Of a stretch of 64,000 bases of DNA, positions 45,901 to 56,591 are shown one piece after another. Every line of letters starts with the position of its first letter. Position 1 is the first letter of the stretch. The stretch comes from Alopecurus myosuroides (lineage: Eukaryota; Streptophyta; Magnoliopsida; Poales; Poaceae). Position numbers and translations under genes: made by a program. The stretch lies in assembly GCA_028641055.1 (NCBI GenBank), contig CM054060.1, positions 59,371,852 through 59,435,851 on the forward strand. The letters are read 5' to 3'. The notes beneath the pieces were generated by a model, which saw only the letters and a program-made list of their open reading frames with translations, searched no databases and had not been told where the DNA came from.

Positions 45901-46309
45901 ACTGCTACCCAGCAGGACCACTTTCCATGGCATTGTGCCGGGAGTGTCTTGCTCTCCAATCGGTCGCGTCTGGATAGACGTCCTATTCGGCACCAGGGAG
46001 AACTGCCGCACTGAGAGCTTGGCCTTCGAGGTGGTTGACCACCAGAGCCCATACCATGCCCTACTCGGTAGGCCTGCTCTCAGCAAGTTCATGGCTTCAA
46101 CCCATGCTTCATACTTGAAGATGAACATCCCTGGTCCCAATGGAGTGATCACCATCTCGGGTGACTACAAGAAGTCCATGGAGTGTGCCTCTGCTGGTTC
46201 CAAGCTGGCAGAATCCATGGTCATTGCTGCCGAGAAGAAGAAGATGTACGAGGTGGTGGCTATGGCGCAAGCAGCGCAGGGTGGCGCGCCTGGCATGCCG
46301 AGTTCCTAG
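42903..46309 (+). pseudogene. gag-protease of D (one frameshift, one stop)
   Basis: The frame opens at or before ATG 42903 (MASAMIPPRQLAP) in the LTR and runs to 44426. Homology continues one frame over (FGPRIMNEPSVNHFQLARGTK), meets TAG 44501-44503 where C has TGG (W), then is open 44504-46309. Second part: Gag core (YVTAVHIAGG, RTWLNNLP, FISNFTSTYKRP, EDETDREYLTRWSTLRN), a Cys/His cluster (CSFHTRHPARPANHTTRQC) where a zinc knuckle would be, an Asn-rich linker (45440-45560, CAA/AAC repeats), and protease (VLIDNGSSINIVYRD). The N-terminal part has a hydrophilic helical stretch (ELLTMMAQLDRQRQELPAE). It ends TAG 46307-46309; a further TAG at 46412-46414 precedes RT in the same frame. Confidence 0.88.
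42934..42951 (+). promoter_or_regulatory. Primer-binding site of D, tRNA-Lys type
   Basis: TGGCGCCCACCGTGGGGC, 2 bp after the LTR. In frame it encodes part of QLAPTVGQ of the gag reading frame. Confidence 0.85.
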
Positions 46310-46453
46310 TACGGGACTGTGTTCCAGGCGTCCCAGGAGACAAAGAAGGTCCAGGTTGATCCTGAGTTCCCAAACCGTGTTGCCATCATTGGCGCCGGGT
46401 TGGGAGAGAAATAGGAAAGCGAGCTCATCCACTTCCTCCGTGAGAATCGGGAC

Positions 46454-49400
46454 GTGTTTGCCTGGTCCAATGAAGATCTGCCAGGCGTCCCGAGGGAGTT
46501 GGTTGAGCACTCCCTACATGTGCGGCATGATGCCAAGCCAGTGAAGCAGGCGATGCGCCGCTTTGGCGATGAGATAAGGAAGGCTATCGGTGATCAGATC
46601 ACCAAGTTGCTGATAAGCAACTTTATCATGGAGGTTTTGCATCCGGATTGGCTAGCCAACCCGGTTATGGTTGAGAAGAAGAAGGAGGACCCCAAGGCGG
46701 ATACCGCTTGGCGCATGTGCGTGGACTACACCGACCTGAACAAGGCCTGCCCCAAGGATCCATTTCCGCTACCCCGCATAGATCAGGTGATCGATTCCAC
46801 TGCTGGTTGTGAGCTTTTGTCTTTCATAGATGCCTACTCTGGTTTTCATCAGATAGCTCTCAACCCTGCTGATCAAATAAAGACTGCTTTTGTCACCCCG
46901 TACGGGGCTTATTGCTATCGTGTCATGTGCTTTGGGTTGCGGAATGCTGGGGCTACCTATCAGAGATGCATGCAGAAATGCTTGCATGATCAAATTGGCA
47001 AAAATGTGCAGGTGTACGTAGATGACATTGTCAACAAAATGAATAAAACACATACTCTGCTTAGTGACATTGAGGAAACATTTGCCAACTTACGCAAGTA
47101 CAACATGAAGTTGAATCCGACTAAATGCACCTTTGGCGTCCCGGCTGGCAAGCTACTCGGCTTCTTGGTATCCAGTCGGGGCATTGAGGCCAATCCTTCA
47201 AAGATAAAGGCTATAGAGAGCATGTCTTTGCCGAGATCACTGAAGGATGTGCAAAAGTTCACTGGTTGCTTGGCTTATCTGAGCCGCTTCCTGGGCAGAA
47301 TGGGCAAGGCCTTGCCTTTGTATCAGTTGATGAAGAAGAGCGACAAGTTCGTCTGGACACCGCAAGCTGATGTGGCATTCAAGGAGCTGAAAGCCATGCT
47401 GGGTAGCGCTCCCATCTTGGCTAGTCCGCTACCCAAAGAGCCACTGCTGTTGTACATTGCTGCGACTAACCGAGTGATCAGCGTTGTGATTGTAGTGGAG
47501 AGAGAAGAGGAAGGCAAGACTGTACAGCGGCCAGTATATTATCTCAGCGAGGTGCTGTCCAGCTCCAAGCAAAACTACCCACATTACCAGAACATGACTT
47601 ACGGCGTGTACTTGGGCGCCAAGAAGCTGAAGCACTATTTCCAAGAGCATCCAATCACTGTGGTGAGTTCTGCTCCCATCTCGGACATCATGGGCAACAA
47701 GGAGGCAAGTGGCAGAGTAGACAAGTGGGCAATTGAGCTGGCCGCGTACGCTCCTACGTATGCGAGAAGAGAGGCCATCAAGTCTCAGATCCTAGCAGAT
47801 TTGTTGGTGGATTGGGCTGAGGTGCAATATGAGCCTCCTACTCCGGTAGCCAACTACTGGAAGATGCACTTTGATGGCTCCAAGGTGAAGGAAGGCTTGG
47901 GTGCTGGCGTGGTGCTCACGTCACCTAAGCGTGATCAACTCAAGTACGTACTGCAAATTCACTTCAAGGCATCCAACAATGTAGCAGAGTACGAGGCCGT
48001 AGTACATGGCTTGAAGGTGGCCAAGGAGGTTGGCGTGCAGCGCATTATATGCTATGGCGACTTGGATCTGGTTGTGCAACAAGTTTCAGGCACCTGGGAT
48101 GCTCTGGATGCCAACATGGCTTCATATCGGCTCTTGGTGCAAACCATGACTGGTTTCTTTGAAGGATGTGAGGTCAAGCACATACACCAAGCAGAGAATG
48201 AGGCAGCTGATGAACTGTCCAAGTTGGGGTCTTCTCGGCAATACATCCCGGCTGGAGTTGCCTTGGAGCATTTGAGAAAGCCATCTATCAAGCCATCCCC
48301 CAACTCGGAGTCTATATTCGTTCCTTCTCTGCCTGGTGAAGAAGCTGTTCCCATGGAGATTGACTGGGAGGTTGCAAAAGAGAACCCGGGGACTGCCGTC
48401 TCCATCCCGGGGACTGGCGCCTGCAACCCGGGGACTGTCCCTTCTTACTCGGGGACATCCCCTCCCAACTCGGGGACTGTCGCATTCATTGAGGGAGTTC
48501 TTGCTGCGTGCACGAGATCTCGAGGACTCGTCCCCTCCCCAGAAGAAGAAGAAGTGGTGGCTGATCCAATGGAAGTGGACGAACCAGTGTTTCCCATCCG
48601 GGGGACACCGAGTTGGGCTCTGCCCATATTATCCTTTCTAAAGGACGGCACCTTGCCGAGTGACGAGGTTACGTCGAGGCAAATTCAGAGAAGATCCAAG
48701 GGCTATACAATCTTCAGAGATGTGCTGTATAGAAGAAGTCCAACCGGTGTGCTGCAGCGCTGTGTAGAGCCAGAAGAAATTTTGGTGGAGATACACCAAG
48801 GAGAATGCGGACATCACGCCTCTTCTCGGGCTTTGGTCAACAAGGCTTTTCGGCATGGTTTCTTTTGGCTCACTGCCTTGAAGCAAGCTGAAGATATTGT
48901 GAGAAAGTGCAATGGCTGCCAAAGATTCGCAAGTAAGATTCATATGCCAGCTTCCGAGTTGAAGAACATTCCCATTACTTGGCCATTTGCTGTTTGGTGC
49001 TTGGATATGGTGGGTCCTTTCAAGCCGGCTAGAGGCAACATGACTCACATCTTGGTCATGGTGGACAAGTTCACCAAGTGGATTGAGGTGAAGCCTATTC
49101 GGAAGTGTGATGGAGTCACTGCTGTGAGTTTCTTGAAGGATGTGATCCTGAGGTATGGCTACCCGCACAGCATTATCACTGACAATGGCACAAACTTTGC
49201 TGAGGGTGTGTTTGCGAGGTTCTGCAGAGATAAGCATATTCGGCTAGATGTTGCATCTGTTGCGCATCCCGCCTCCAATGGGCAAGTGGAAAGAGCAAAT
49301 GGCATGGTGCTATCAGGCATAAAGCCAAGGCTGATTGAGCCGCTGCTGAAAACACCTAGGTGTTGGCTAGACGAGTTGCCAGCGGTGTTGTGGAGTCTAA

Positions 49401-49870
49401 GGACTACCCCTAACCGGTCAACCGGATACACGCCATTCTTCCTGGTTTATGGAGCTGAGGCTGTGCTGCCCACTGACCTAGAGCATGACTCGCCCCGTGT
49501 AATGCTCTACACGGAGGCAGAGGCTAGAGAAGCTCGAGAAAATGACGTTGACCTGCTAGAAGAACCAAGAGAGCTAACTCTGTCACGTTCAGCTGTTTAC
49601 CATCAAAACTTGAGGCGTTATCATAGCCGGAAAGTGAACCCAAGGGTTTTCCGAGAAGGAGACATGGTGCTTAGGCTTGTGCAGCGCATAGCCGGGATGC
49701 ACAAGCTTTCTCCTCCGTGGGAAGGGCCATTCATTGTGAGCAAGGCATTACACAATGATGCATATTATCTTATCGACGCACAGCCACCCCAGAAGAACAT
49801 GCCGGATAGGGCTGGAGAGGAATCCAAGCGCCCTTGGAATGTAGCTCTACTTCGACGTTTTCACTCATGA
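46454..49870 (+). CDS. pol of D: RT, RNase H, archaeal-type RNase H, integrase (open)
   Basis: Longest intact frame of the window, in the same frame as the protease. Counting from the first Met: RT 55-240 with SFIDAYSGFHQ and QVYVDDIV (188-191), Ty3-type RNase H 310-450, second RNase H 470-595 (HFDGSK, NNVAEYE, YGDLDLVV with D kept but S replaced by L, NEAADELS), an unusual linker 630-710 with repeated PGT/SGT and an acidic patch, integrase zinc finger (HQGECGHH...CNGC, 781-822), and D-D-E at LDMVGP (851), TDNGT (910) and QVERAN (946). Ends WNVALLRRFHS. The frame starts inside a polyprotein, so the Met is not a real start; translation would need the two upstream TAGs bypassed. Convergent with the antisense gene. 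Confidence 0.95.
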   Translation: MFAWSNEDLPGVPRELVEHSLHVRHDAKPVKQAMRRFGDEIRKAIGDQITKLLISNFIMEVLHPDWLANPVMVEKKKEDPKADTAWRMCVDYTDLNKACPKDPFPLPRIDQVIDSTAGCELLSFIDAYSGFHQIALNPADQIKTAFVTPYGAYCYRVMCFGLRNAGATYQRCMQKCLHDQIGKNVQVYVDDIVNKMNKTHTLLSDIEETFANLRKYNMKLNPTKCTFGVPAGKLLGFLVSSRGIEANPSKIKAIESMSLPRSLKDVQKFTGCLAYLSRFLGRMGKALPLYQLMKKSDKFVWTPQADVAFKELKAMLGSAPILASPLPKEPLLLYIAATNRVISVVIVVEREEEGKTVQRPVYYLSEVLSSSKQNYPHYQNMTYGVYLGAKKLKHYFQEHPITVVSSAPISDIMGNKEASGRVDKWAIELAAYAPTYARREAIKSQILADLLVDWAEVQYEPPTPVANYWKMHFDGSKVKEGLGAGVVLTSPKRDQLKYVLQIHFKASNNVAEYEAVVHGLKVAKEVGVQRIICYGDLDLVVQQVSGTWDALDANMASYRLLVQTMTGFFEGCEVKHIHQAENEAADELSKLGSSRQYIPAGVALEHLRKPSIKPSPNSESIFVPSLPGEEAVPMEIDWEVAKENPGTAVSIPGTGACNPGTVPSYSGTSPPNSGTVAFIEGVLAACTRSRGLVPSPEEEEVVADPMEVDEPVFPIRGTPSWALPILSFLKDGTLPSDEVTSRQIQRRSKGYTIFRDVLYRRSPTGVLQRCVEPEEILVEIHQGECGHHASSRALVNKAFRHGFFWLTALKQAEDIVRKCNGCQRFASKIHMPASELKNIPITWPFAVWCLDMVGPFKPARGNMTHILVMVDKFTKWIEVKPIRKCDGVTAVSFLKDVILRYGYPHSIITDNGTNFAEGVFARFCRDKHIRLDVASVAHPASNGQVERANGMVLSGIKPRLIEPLLKTPRCWLDELPAVLWSLRTTPNRSTGYTPFFLVYGAEAVLPTDLEHDSPRVMLYTEAEAREARENDVDLLEEPRELTLSRSAVYHQNLRRYHSRKVNPRVFREGDMVLRLVQRIAGMHKLSPPWEGPFIVSKALHNDAYYLIDAQPPQKNMPDRAGEESKRPWNVALLRRFHS
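48380..48485 (+). repeat. Five PPT-like repeats in the RNase H-integrase linker of D
   Basis: Irregular repeats of CCCGGGGACTG / CTCGGGGAC(A/T) spaced about 18-27 bp, encoding N/I-PGT or SGT. The same core, TCGGGGACT, is the PPT of this element at 55994-56003. Confidence 0.7.
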
Positions 49871-49873
49871 GCA

Positions 49874-50499
49874 AACTATGTATGTATCTCCTTATCCGAG
49901 TTAAAACTCCTAATCGGCAATCTGAAATTGAACTCGGGGACTGCCCTCGTCCAAATTGTTCCTTGTGTTTACTCTGTTTTGCTTTGTCTATTCGGTTGAA
50001 CAACTTAGAATTTCAAAAGCATACAAAGTAGTGTGTTTAAACTCACCGGACACTCTGCGACTCTTCTGCTGTCCGCAACCCGGCTTCATGGCAAGCCAGA
50101 GAACAAGCCAAAGAGTCAATGAACACATGAAAAATTGCAAAGGAAAGGAAGCGTGTGGCAACCGAGTAGAGTGTTTTTTACAGTTTTTCCTTTTCGGCTA
50201 AGTGGTGGGCAGCGTTACTATGAATTTTTCTAAGTGGCTAAGTATTTGAAACTCCTACTTTGAACTCTTGTGACTCGACTACCAACAAAGCAACAAGTTG
50301 CAGGTAAGAGCTGAGATAAAAAGGAAGAGCGGATACAAAATGCAACTCGGGGGCTTGCATATTAACGCAACCCGGCATTGAGCCAGAGTTGCTAAGAACT
50401 TCAACTGAGAATAAAATGGAGTAGCAACAAAAGACTTAATTGTTTGATACATGTGCACCCGGCATCCCGGGGATCTGATAAAAAGTTAAGATGAGTTTT
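49874..50499. other. Spacer between pol and antisense gene of D
   Basis: No supported frame. Contains two further CTCGGGG(A/G)CT phrases (near 49933 and 50344). It separates the convergent 3' ends of pol and the antisense gene. Confidence 0.65.
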
Positions 50500-53400
50500 T
50501 CAGGCAGCTGCAGTGTCGTTCGTGGCAATGTTGTCCGCGTCAGTCTTCTCGACGTCAGCATCAACATTGGCCTTGCCTTTTCCCTTCGCGGCAGCTCCTT
50601 TCGCGGCACCCTCTTCGAAGAAACTCAAGTCATCTGACTCGGTGTCCTCATCTTCATCGTCCTCGTCCTCAGCTTCAGTATCTGGCTCGGGGAGGCCCTC
50701 GATGAAGGTGGCAGTGTCCGCGTAGGAGGCTATCTCGTAGGCTACCCTCTTACGACGGGCAACGCACTCGGGATCCTTGCTCCACTTGGAATCTTCGCGC
50801 ATCTCGAGGATCCGGTCGAGGTCGTGGTTCTCGTACCAGCTCGTGATGAAGTGAAGTAGCTGGTCCGCTCCTGCCCGAGCTGCAGAGCCGCGCCACTTCT
50901 TCAACTCGGCCTTCACACCATCCAGCTTCACGGCGATGTCGATTAAGATGTTGGGCGCGGATTCATCCGGCCAGAACAGGTCATGGATCTTGTAGGCAGT
51001 GGACACCATGGTGGTGCCCAAGCTCCTGAGTTGGCGAAGCTGGGTCTTGATGTTCAGGAGGTTGTCGTTGACGCTAGACTTGGTGTCGACGGGCATCCCG
51101 GATGCGGCTCGGAGTTGCTATGCTTTTTCAAGAGCAGGAGTGCTGGCGGCACGGAGAGCAGGGAAGATATCTAGAGATGAAACCAAGAAAAAAGAATGAG
51201 AGGAAAAGCAAGCCAGGTAGCGGAGAAAAGAAGTAGCCAGATGCAGAGAAGAGAAAACTTACGCCTAAGATCCACCAGCAGTGCGTCCAGCTTGATCTTC
51301 CAATCCTCCTCGTCAGCAATATGCCGGTTCTCAACCTGGCGTGCAGTGGCGAGCTGGAGCATAAGTTGTGAGTTGTGATCCTTCAGCACATGGATCTCTG
51401 TCTCGAGCGCCTTCTTTATGGCTTTGGCAGTAGTCTCGGTCTCCAAGGCATCCTCGAGAGCTGATTTCAACTTCACTTGCATCTTTTCATACTCGGCGCG
51501 CTCGACGTCACGCTCCTTCTTGAGCTCTGCATCTCGGGCGGCCAGCTGCTGCTGCACCTCTGCAGGCATCAAGCAGTTGAGATGCTCCTCCCGAAATTTC
51601 TTATATTCTTCTGCAGAGAGAACAACAGGGTTAGCAGAGAAACCAAGTAAAGGAAGATGCAATGACCGAGAAGCTGGCAACTCACCTTCCAAGTGCTTGA
51701 TTTTTCTCTCAGCAGAGGAAGAGAAGACGTGGCAGTGCTCATGCTGCTCCTGCAATTCTTTGAATTTGCCTGCAGAGTAAACAGAGTTATAGCAAAAAGC
51801 AAACACGGGCGTAAACACAAAACGCACAAACCGAATAGCTAAAAGCTTACCTTCAATCTCAGAGAGCTGGAGAGCGCGGTCCAGTGCCGCCTGCTCCAAC
51901 GCGGCATCATCCTTGCGTTCGGCTTCAAGAGCCGCAATGCGCTTCTTGGCGATGCTGTGATTCCAGAGCAGCCGCCGGAACAGGTTGGTCCTCTTCAGGA
52001 GGCTATTCTGTGAAGAAGAAGAAAAGGAGTCAGAAAAATTGTGGAAGATTTGGCCCGAGAAGACGGCAACTTGGTTGAGTACCCGCCTACTCGGCCCGAA
52101 TCTCGGGGACTGGGGAGTAGCTAAGAAAAGAAGAAGAAAAGAAAAACTGCAACTCGGAAAAGCAAAAAAAAAGCAAGGGAAACAAGAAATACTTACGGCG
52201 TATGTTTGCTCCACGTCTTCGGCGGCCTTGCGAAGGTAGAACAACTTCCCGGCAAGCGTGCAGGTGTCGGAGGCAATGGTCATTGGAGTAGTGCCGATGT
52301 CGGCCTTGTTCCAGTCGACGCGGTAGTGGCAACTTCGCCCAGCACGCTGCCGTTCCATTTCTCCATGCCGAGGGCGTCACTCTCCCAGACCTTGTCAATA
52401 AAGCCAACCCGGTCCACGACCGCGGTTATCCCTTGGGACTAGATGTCGTCCTCACTGGCTTCACGCGAGAAGAACTCAATGGGCTTCTTGGCTTTGAGCT
52501 TGGCATCCACTGCCTTGGCCTGGCCTTCCACCAAGGCGGAAAGCCGCTTCTCGCCTTTGGTTAGGGAGATGTTGTGTTGCTTGGACACAGACAGCAGGTA
52601 TGATGGCCAGCTGCCTTGTGCCCGAGCAGCACCTTCAGCACTTGACCCTTCGACTGGGCCAGAGGATCCACCAGCAACGCCAGTGGTGAGTTGCGAGCTC
52701 GTTGGTGCCTTGGGTGGTGGCATCAGATCTCCGAGCTGCACAACTTTGCGCGGTGGATTCTTCCGTGCAGTTGTAGCTTCAGGCTTGGCGGTCTTCTTGC
52801 CGGTGTCCGCCCGAGAAGCGGACGGAGGCGCTTGGCGTGAGGTTGGTGGAGGCATAAGTTCAGAAGCAGTCTTGGTCGTCTTCTGCTTTGGTGGAGGGCT
52901 CGGTGCGGTTGGTGGAGTAGCCTACTGGGTAGGCGGCACAAGGGGCCGGCTACCCTGCGCAGCGTCTGGCTGCACTTGGCTCTGGAGCACGGGCTCCACC
53001 ACAGTCTTCTCAACCCGCTGCTCGGCAGCGGGATCAGGTCTTGCGTCAACTTGTTCTGCTACCCGCGGCCTGGCCGCGGGGTCTTCTTGAGCTGCAGCTT
53101 GTTCTTGCTGCTGCTCGGTGTCGTCATCCGGCCGCTCAAGGGCGGCACGTCCTGGTTCTCGGCTTCTTGTTCAGCATTCTCCCCGGCTGTGGTAGCTGGG
53201 GGAGAGGGAGGCGTCTCATCCTGAGCAGCATCCTGTGCACTCTGGTACGCGTAGGTCTGCTGCTCCATGTCCTGCGCATCTTGGTCACCAGCGCCCGTGT
53301 TCTCGGCGCCCGTGTCTTCTTCTTCCAGCTTCACCGGAGAGGGCGCACGCGTCCTATCCTGCTGCACTGGCTCGTCCTCGTCCTCGGAGAGATCGACGAG

Positions 53401-55295
53401 TTTCTCGATGTCTATGACAGATTTTCTCTTGGTACGCGTGGGGGCCGCGGCCGCATCAGCATCCAATGGATCGCTGGATGAGAAGAAAGAAAGAGTTCAG
53501 AAAAGGAGAAGGAGAAAGGCATAAAAAGAAACAGAATAGCGAGAAGCAGGAGCAGAGCGGAACTCTGTTGGAACAACTTACCCTTTGCGTGTGGGGGGTT
53601 GCCTTCTGGCAGTAGTGGTCTTCTTCTTCTCGGTCTTCTTGGGCTTCTTGGCAGCATGTGCTTGGGCACCACTGCCCGTCCTTTTCCGAGTGGTGGGAGC
53701 AGCCACAGAGAGAGGCTGGACATCCATGGGCTCCTCGTCCTCCTCGCTCAGCTCAGGATCCTCTGCGGGGTAGAAGAGAAAAAGAGATTGAGAAGCAAAA
53801 AAGGAAGTATGATTGCACTACTCTCGGTCAGAGAGGTGAACTGGGTCACCTTCGTCGTCCTCGGACCAGTCCCGGATAGACGCATCAACTTGGTGCTTAC
53901 CAGGCTGGTTGGCGTGAGGGATGCAGAGGGTGTCCTGAGTGTCGTAGGCGGTCTCGTCGTCCTCTTCTCTGTCACTGTCCCAATTGGACTCGAAGACCTC
54001 GACATCTTCTTCTGCCTGGCGATCGATATGCTGGAAAGGCAAACAGATGGCACGCGTAAGTTGAGTTATAACCTAAAGAGTTCTACCCGGTGTAGCATGC
54101 AAACACAAAGCATTTAAGGCTAAGAGATCCTACTCGGCATGGCATGCAAATACAAAGCATATTAGCCTAAGGAGTTCTACCCGACTTAGCATGCAAACAC
54201 AAATCATATTCTGCTAAGGTTTTCTACTCGACACGGCATGCAAATACAAAGCACATAAAGCCAACATGATGTTTGTAATGTTCTACTCGGTGCAGCATGC
54301 AAAGATTAAGCATACTAAGCTGGAAAGCCACCTACTCGGTATCAGAGTGCAGAGATAAAGCACAGAAGACTAACCTGTTCGATTCCCTTGAGGGGACTGT
54401 ACGACATGAAGCCGTACTGCCAGGTGTCGGAGAGGGATGTCTGCGCGATGGATCTCGCCCAGATGGCTACATCAGCAGTGCTCAGCTCAAAGGTGGTGGT
54501 TCTCGTGCAGTCCCGGCTCCCTCCCATGTAGCACATCTTGTGGGAGCAACGCTGGAGCGGGAGCACTCGGCGCGAGATCCAGCACGCGATGGGATCATCG
54601 CGGCGGAATCCCTCTTCCTTCAACTCGGCGAGGCACGCCTCGATTTGAACAACATCTTCGATCTTGTTCTTCGGGTTGTAACCCCAGTTCTGCTGGGTTG
54701 GCCTCGCGTTCTTCCACTTAGGGAGCCCTATCCGGTCCTGGATTGGCTTCCCTTCTTCGGTGGCGATGTTCTTGACATAGAGAAAGCTGCGCTGCCACTT
54801 GCGCACAGTCTCCAATCCCTTGACGCGCGGGTGGCTACCGGTGGTTCGCTGCAGCATCATGGCTCACCCCGTCTGCGTCATCGAGCGGGCGCTCTCCGTG
54901 TGTCCCGGGTTGGGGATACTCTGCTTGCGGAAGAAGAAGTAGCGTGCCCAACTATGGATAGTTGGGTACACGCCGAGAAAAGCCTCGCAGACCACCGCGT
55001 GGAAGACGAGCATCACCATGGCGTTGGGGGGAAGGTGATGTGGTTGAAGCCCAAAGTTCCCGAGGAACTCGGAGAAGAAGTCGGAGATGGGGAGGCCGAA
55101 TCCGCGCTTGAAGTGCGCGAGGAAGACGACGAACTCGTCCTTCTCCGGCGTGGGGATAATCTCGTTATCCGGCTGCCCGCACCTCACGCCGGGAGGGACA
55201 CGGCGGGTGTTGACTAGCCACTGGCAGTCCTCCGCCGTGACATCGGAACCCTCCCATCCGGCGCGGGCGGCGGCATCATCTTCTCCGCGAGCCAT
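50500..55295 (-). pseudogene. Antisense multi-exon gene of D (Transposase_28/plant-mobile-type protein)
   Basis: Opposite strand to gag-pol. Exons from splice signals, 5' to 3': 55295-54375, 54030-53901, 53762-53582, 53473-52197, 52007-51851, 51769-51686, 51610-51263, 51170-50500; phases agree at the junctions except within the fourth exon, which has frameshifts. N-terminal domain: FVVFLAHFKRGFGLP, FFSEFLGNFGLQPHHL and MVMLVFHAVVCEAFLG, aligning with the E protein. Then acidic segments, a Pro-rich linker (exon 4), the conserved block VDWNKADIG, a long coiled coil (exons 5-7, AALEAERKDDAALEQAA) and a final helical part with an acidic tail (DEDDEDEDTESDD). Lesions: TGA 54864-54866, TAG 52922-52924, TAG 52439-52441, TAG 51118-51120, and shifts near 53050 and 52340. 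Intron 1 holds a minisatellite. Confidence 0.75.
54081..54365. repeat. 47-bp minisatellite in intron 1 of the D antisense gene
   Basis: Six units beginning TTCTAC(C/T)CGG-like at 54081, 54128, 54175, 54222, 54281 and 54330 (spacings 47, 47, 47, 59, 49), each with GCATGCAAA(C/T)ACAAAGCA or a variant. Confidence 0.85.
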
Positions 55296-55482
55296 GGAAG
55301 CGGGAAGATTAGTGCGAGATTGGAGATTGGAATGGAGGAGTTTCTCTCGGGATCTCTCTGGCGGCGCGTAGAGCAGCGGCGCAGCAGTGATTTGCGGTGG
55401 CGGAGCGCTCGGCGGCGGCGGAAAGACGAAGGGGCAAGAGGTGGAAGAGAGCAGGAAAGAGAAAAAGGGAGCGGCGAGGGGG

Positions 55483-55489
55483 TATTTAT
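55483..55489 (-). promoter_or_regulatory. TATA box of the antisense gene in D
   Basis: The minus strand reads GGGATAAATACCCCC; a start near 55455 leaves a leader of about 160 nt to ATG 55295. It is about 520 bp from the 3' LTR, comparable to 390 bp in E. The interval 55490-55991 has no other gene. Confidence 0.65.
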
Positions 55490-55991
55490 CCCGCTCCCTC
55501 GAGTGGCCGTTACCAGCGAAATAAGTGGGATCAATCGTGCACAGAGATCGTGCGGCGTGGGCTGCGCGCCGGTTAGAAACGCACATAGCGTATATCGCGC
55601 GCGTAACGGGCGCAGTTAATCCCACGTCGAGATCGTGGGTGATTTACTGCGGTAGAAGTGACATAACATGCTAGTGGGCCCGAGGTGCAGTTATTGGCGC
55701 GTGGCCTGCAGTATTCCAGGCAGCGAGGCGTCGGGGGTACGGGTGCGTGACACGTGCCCCGTAGCGACACGCGGAGGCGAATTCGCACCATTGAAGCGGG
55801 ATTGTGTTTCGAGATTTCGCTAAGTCCTTTTACTCGGCATCAGAGAAGAAAGACAGTGCTACTCGGAGGAGAAGAGATTCAAGCAAGAGTTAAGGGCTAC
55901 ATGGAGAGGCTACTCGGGCTTTTACAGTATGAAGACAAGATTTGTTCTAAAGCTGGCAGGGCCCAGTGAACAAGTTCGCAGGACTCTACCA

Positions 55992-56005
55992 GCTTCGGGG
56001 ACTAA
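55992..56005 (+). promoter_or_regulatory. Polypurine tract of D
   Basis: GCTTCGGGGACTAA directly before the 3' LTR TGTCGGGG. Short purine core GGGGA, as in E. Confidence 0.75.
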
Positions 56006-56591
56006 TGTCGGGGGGTTACCCCCGAGTAGGGGTAAGGCTAGTGCTAAAGGAAAGATCAAAGGAGCTATTTGACTAAGTGGGCTGGCTACCCGGTACTCGC
56101 TACCCGGTAGACAGCTAACCGGCCGTACACACCAATAGCCAGAAGGAAGAATCAAGGAAGTTACATCCCTCCGAGTAGAGGAGTTGGTCCGAGTAGAGGG
56201 AGTGGTTTCCTACTCGGGCCAGAAGTCAATGGAGCCGTTCTGACAAAGGATCCCGTGTATCCTGCGTCTGTACGACGTGCGGTTCAACTTACGGAGCGCG
56301 TGATTATCCGCGCTCCGGCGTGGCTACAGTGCGGTAGGCGCCTGTCAAGTCCTGTCACTGACAGAGGGGACAGGACAGGGCTAGGGGCCTACCCTATCTC
56401 ACTGACAAGGGTGGATAGGTCCCATCTCCGAACGGCGCAACGACTTACGGTGCAAGCGTCAGCGAGAAGCCGGAAGCGTGCTCTGTTCTGCAGTGCTCCT
56501 GTCACGTCAAGTCGTACCTTATAGTTGTTTTCTATCCGGCTGGGCACCAGTATATAAGGTGTCCTGCCTCCTCTTGTGCGAGGGTCGACAC
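56006..56591 (+). repeat. 3' LTR of D, truncated by G (586 bp)
   Basis: Matches 42056-42640 of the 5' LTR; the break is at GGGTCGACAC (56582-56591), where the 5' LTR continues ACTGGATTG. GACAC (56587-56591) would be the target duplication of G. Confidence 0.93.

Larger units (their letters stand above)
42056..56591 (+). mobile_element. Tat-like Gypsy element D (near full length)
   Basis: Plus strand: 5' LTR 42056-42931, PBS 42934-42951, gag-protease 42903-46309, open pol 46454-49870, spacer, antisense gene 55295-50500, PPT at 55992-56005 and 3' LTR from 56006, cut by G at 56591. The LTR pair differs at about 24 positions in the 536-586 bp compared by eye (about 4%), so it is older than E and F. 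It could have been autonomous apart from stops in gag-protease. Confidence 0.93.

Noticed and set aside
43361..46155. Several minus-strand and alternate-frame ORFs across gag-protease of D
   Set aside because: Antisense or shifted shadows of the gag-protease frame, with compositional repeats such as poly-Val from the Asn-rich region.
51171..52358. 395-aa single ORF on the minus strand
   Set aside because: Open by chance across introns of the D antisense gene; splice sites at 52197/52007, 51851/51769 and 51686/51610 explain the conserved parts better.
54081..54365. CRISPR-like array
   Set aside because: Units are contiguous diverged 47-bp repeats without unique spacers, in a plant retrotransposon intron.
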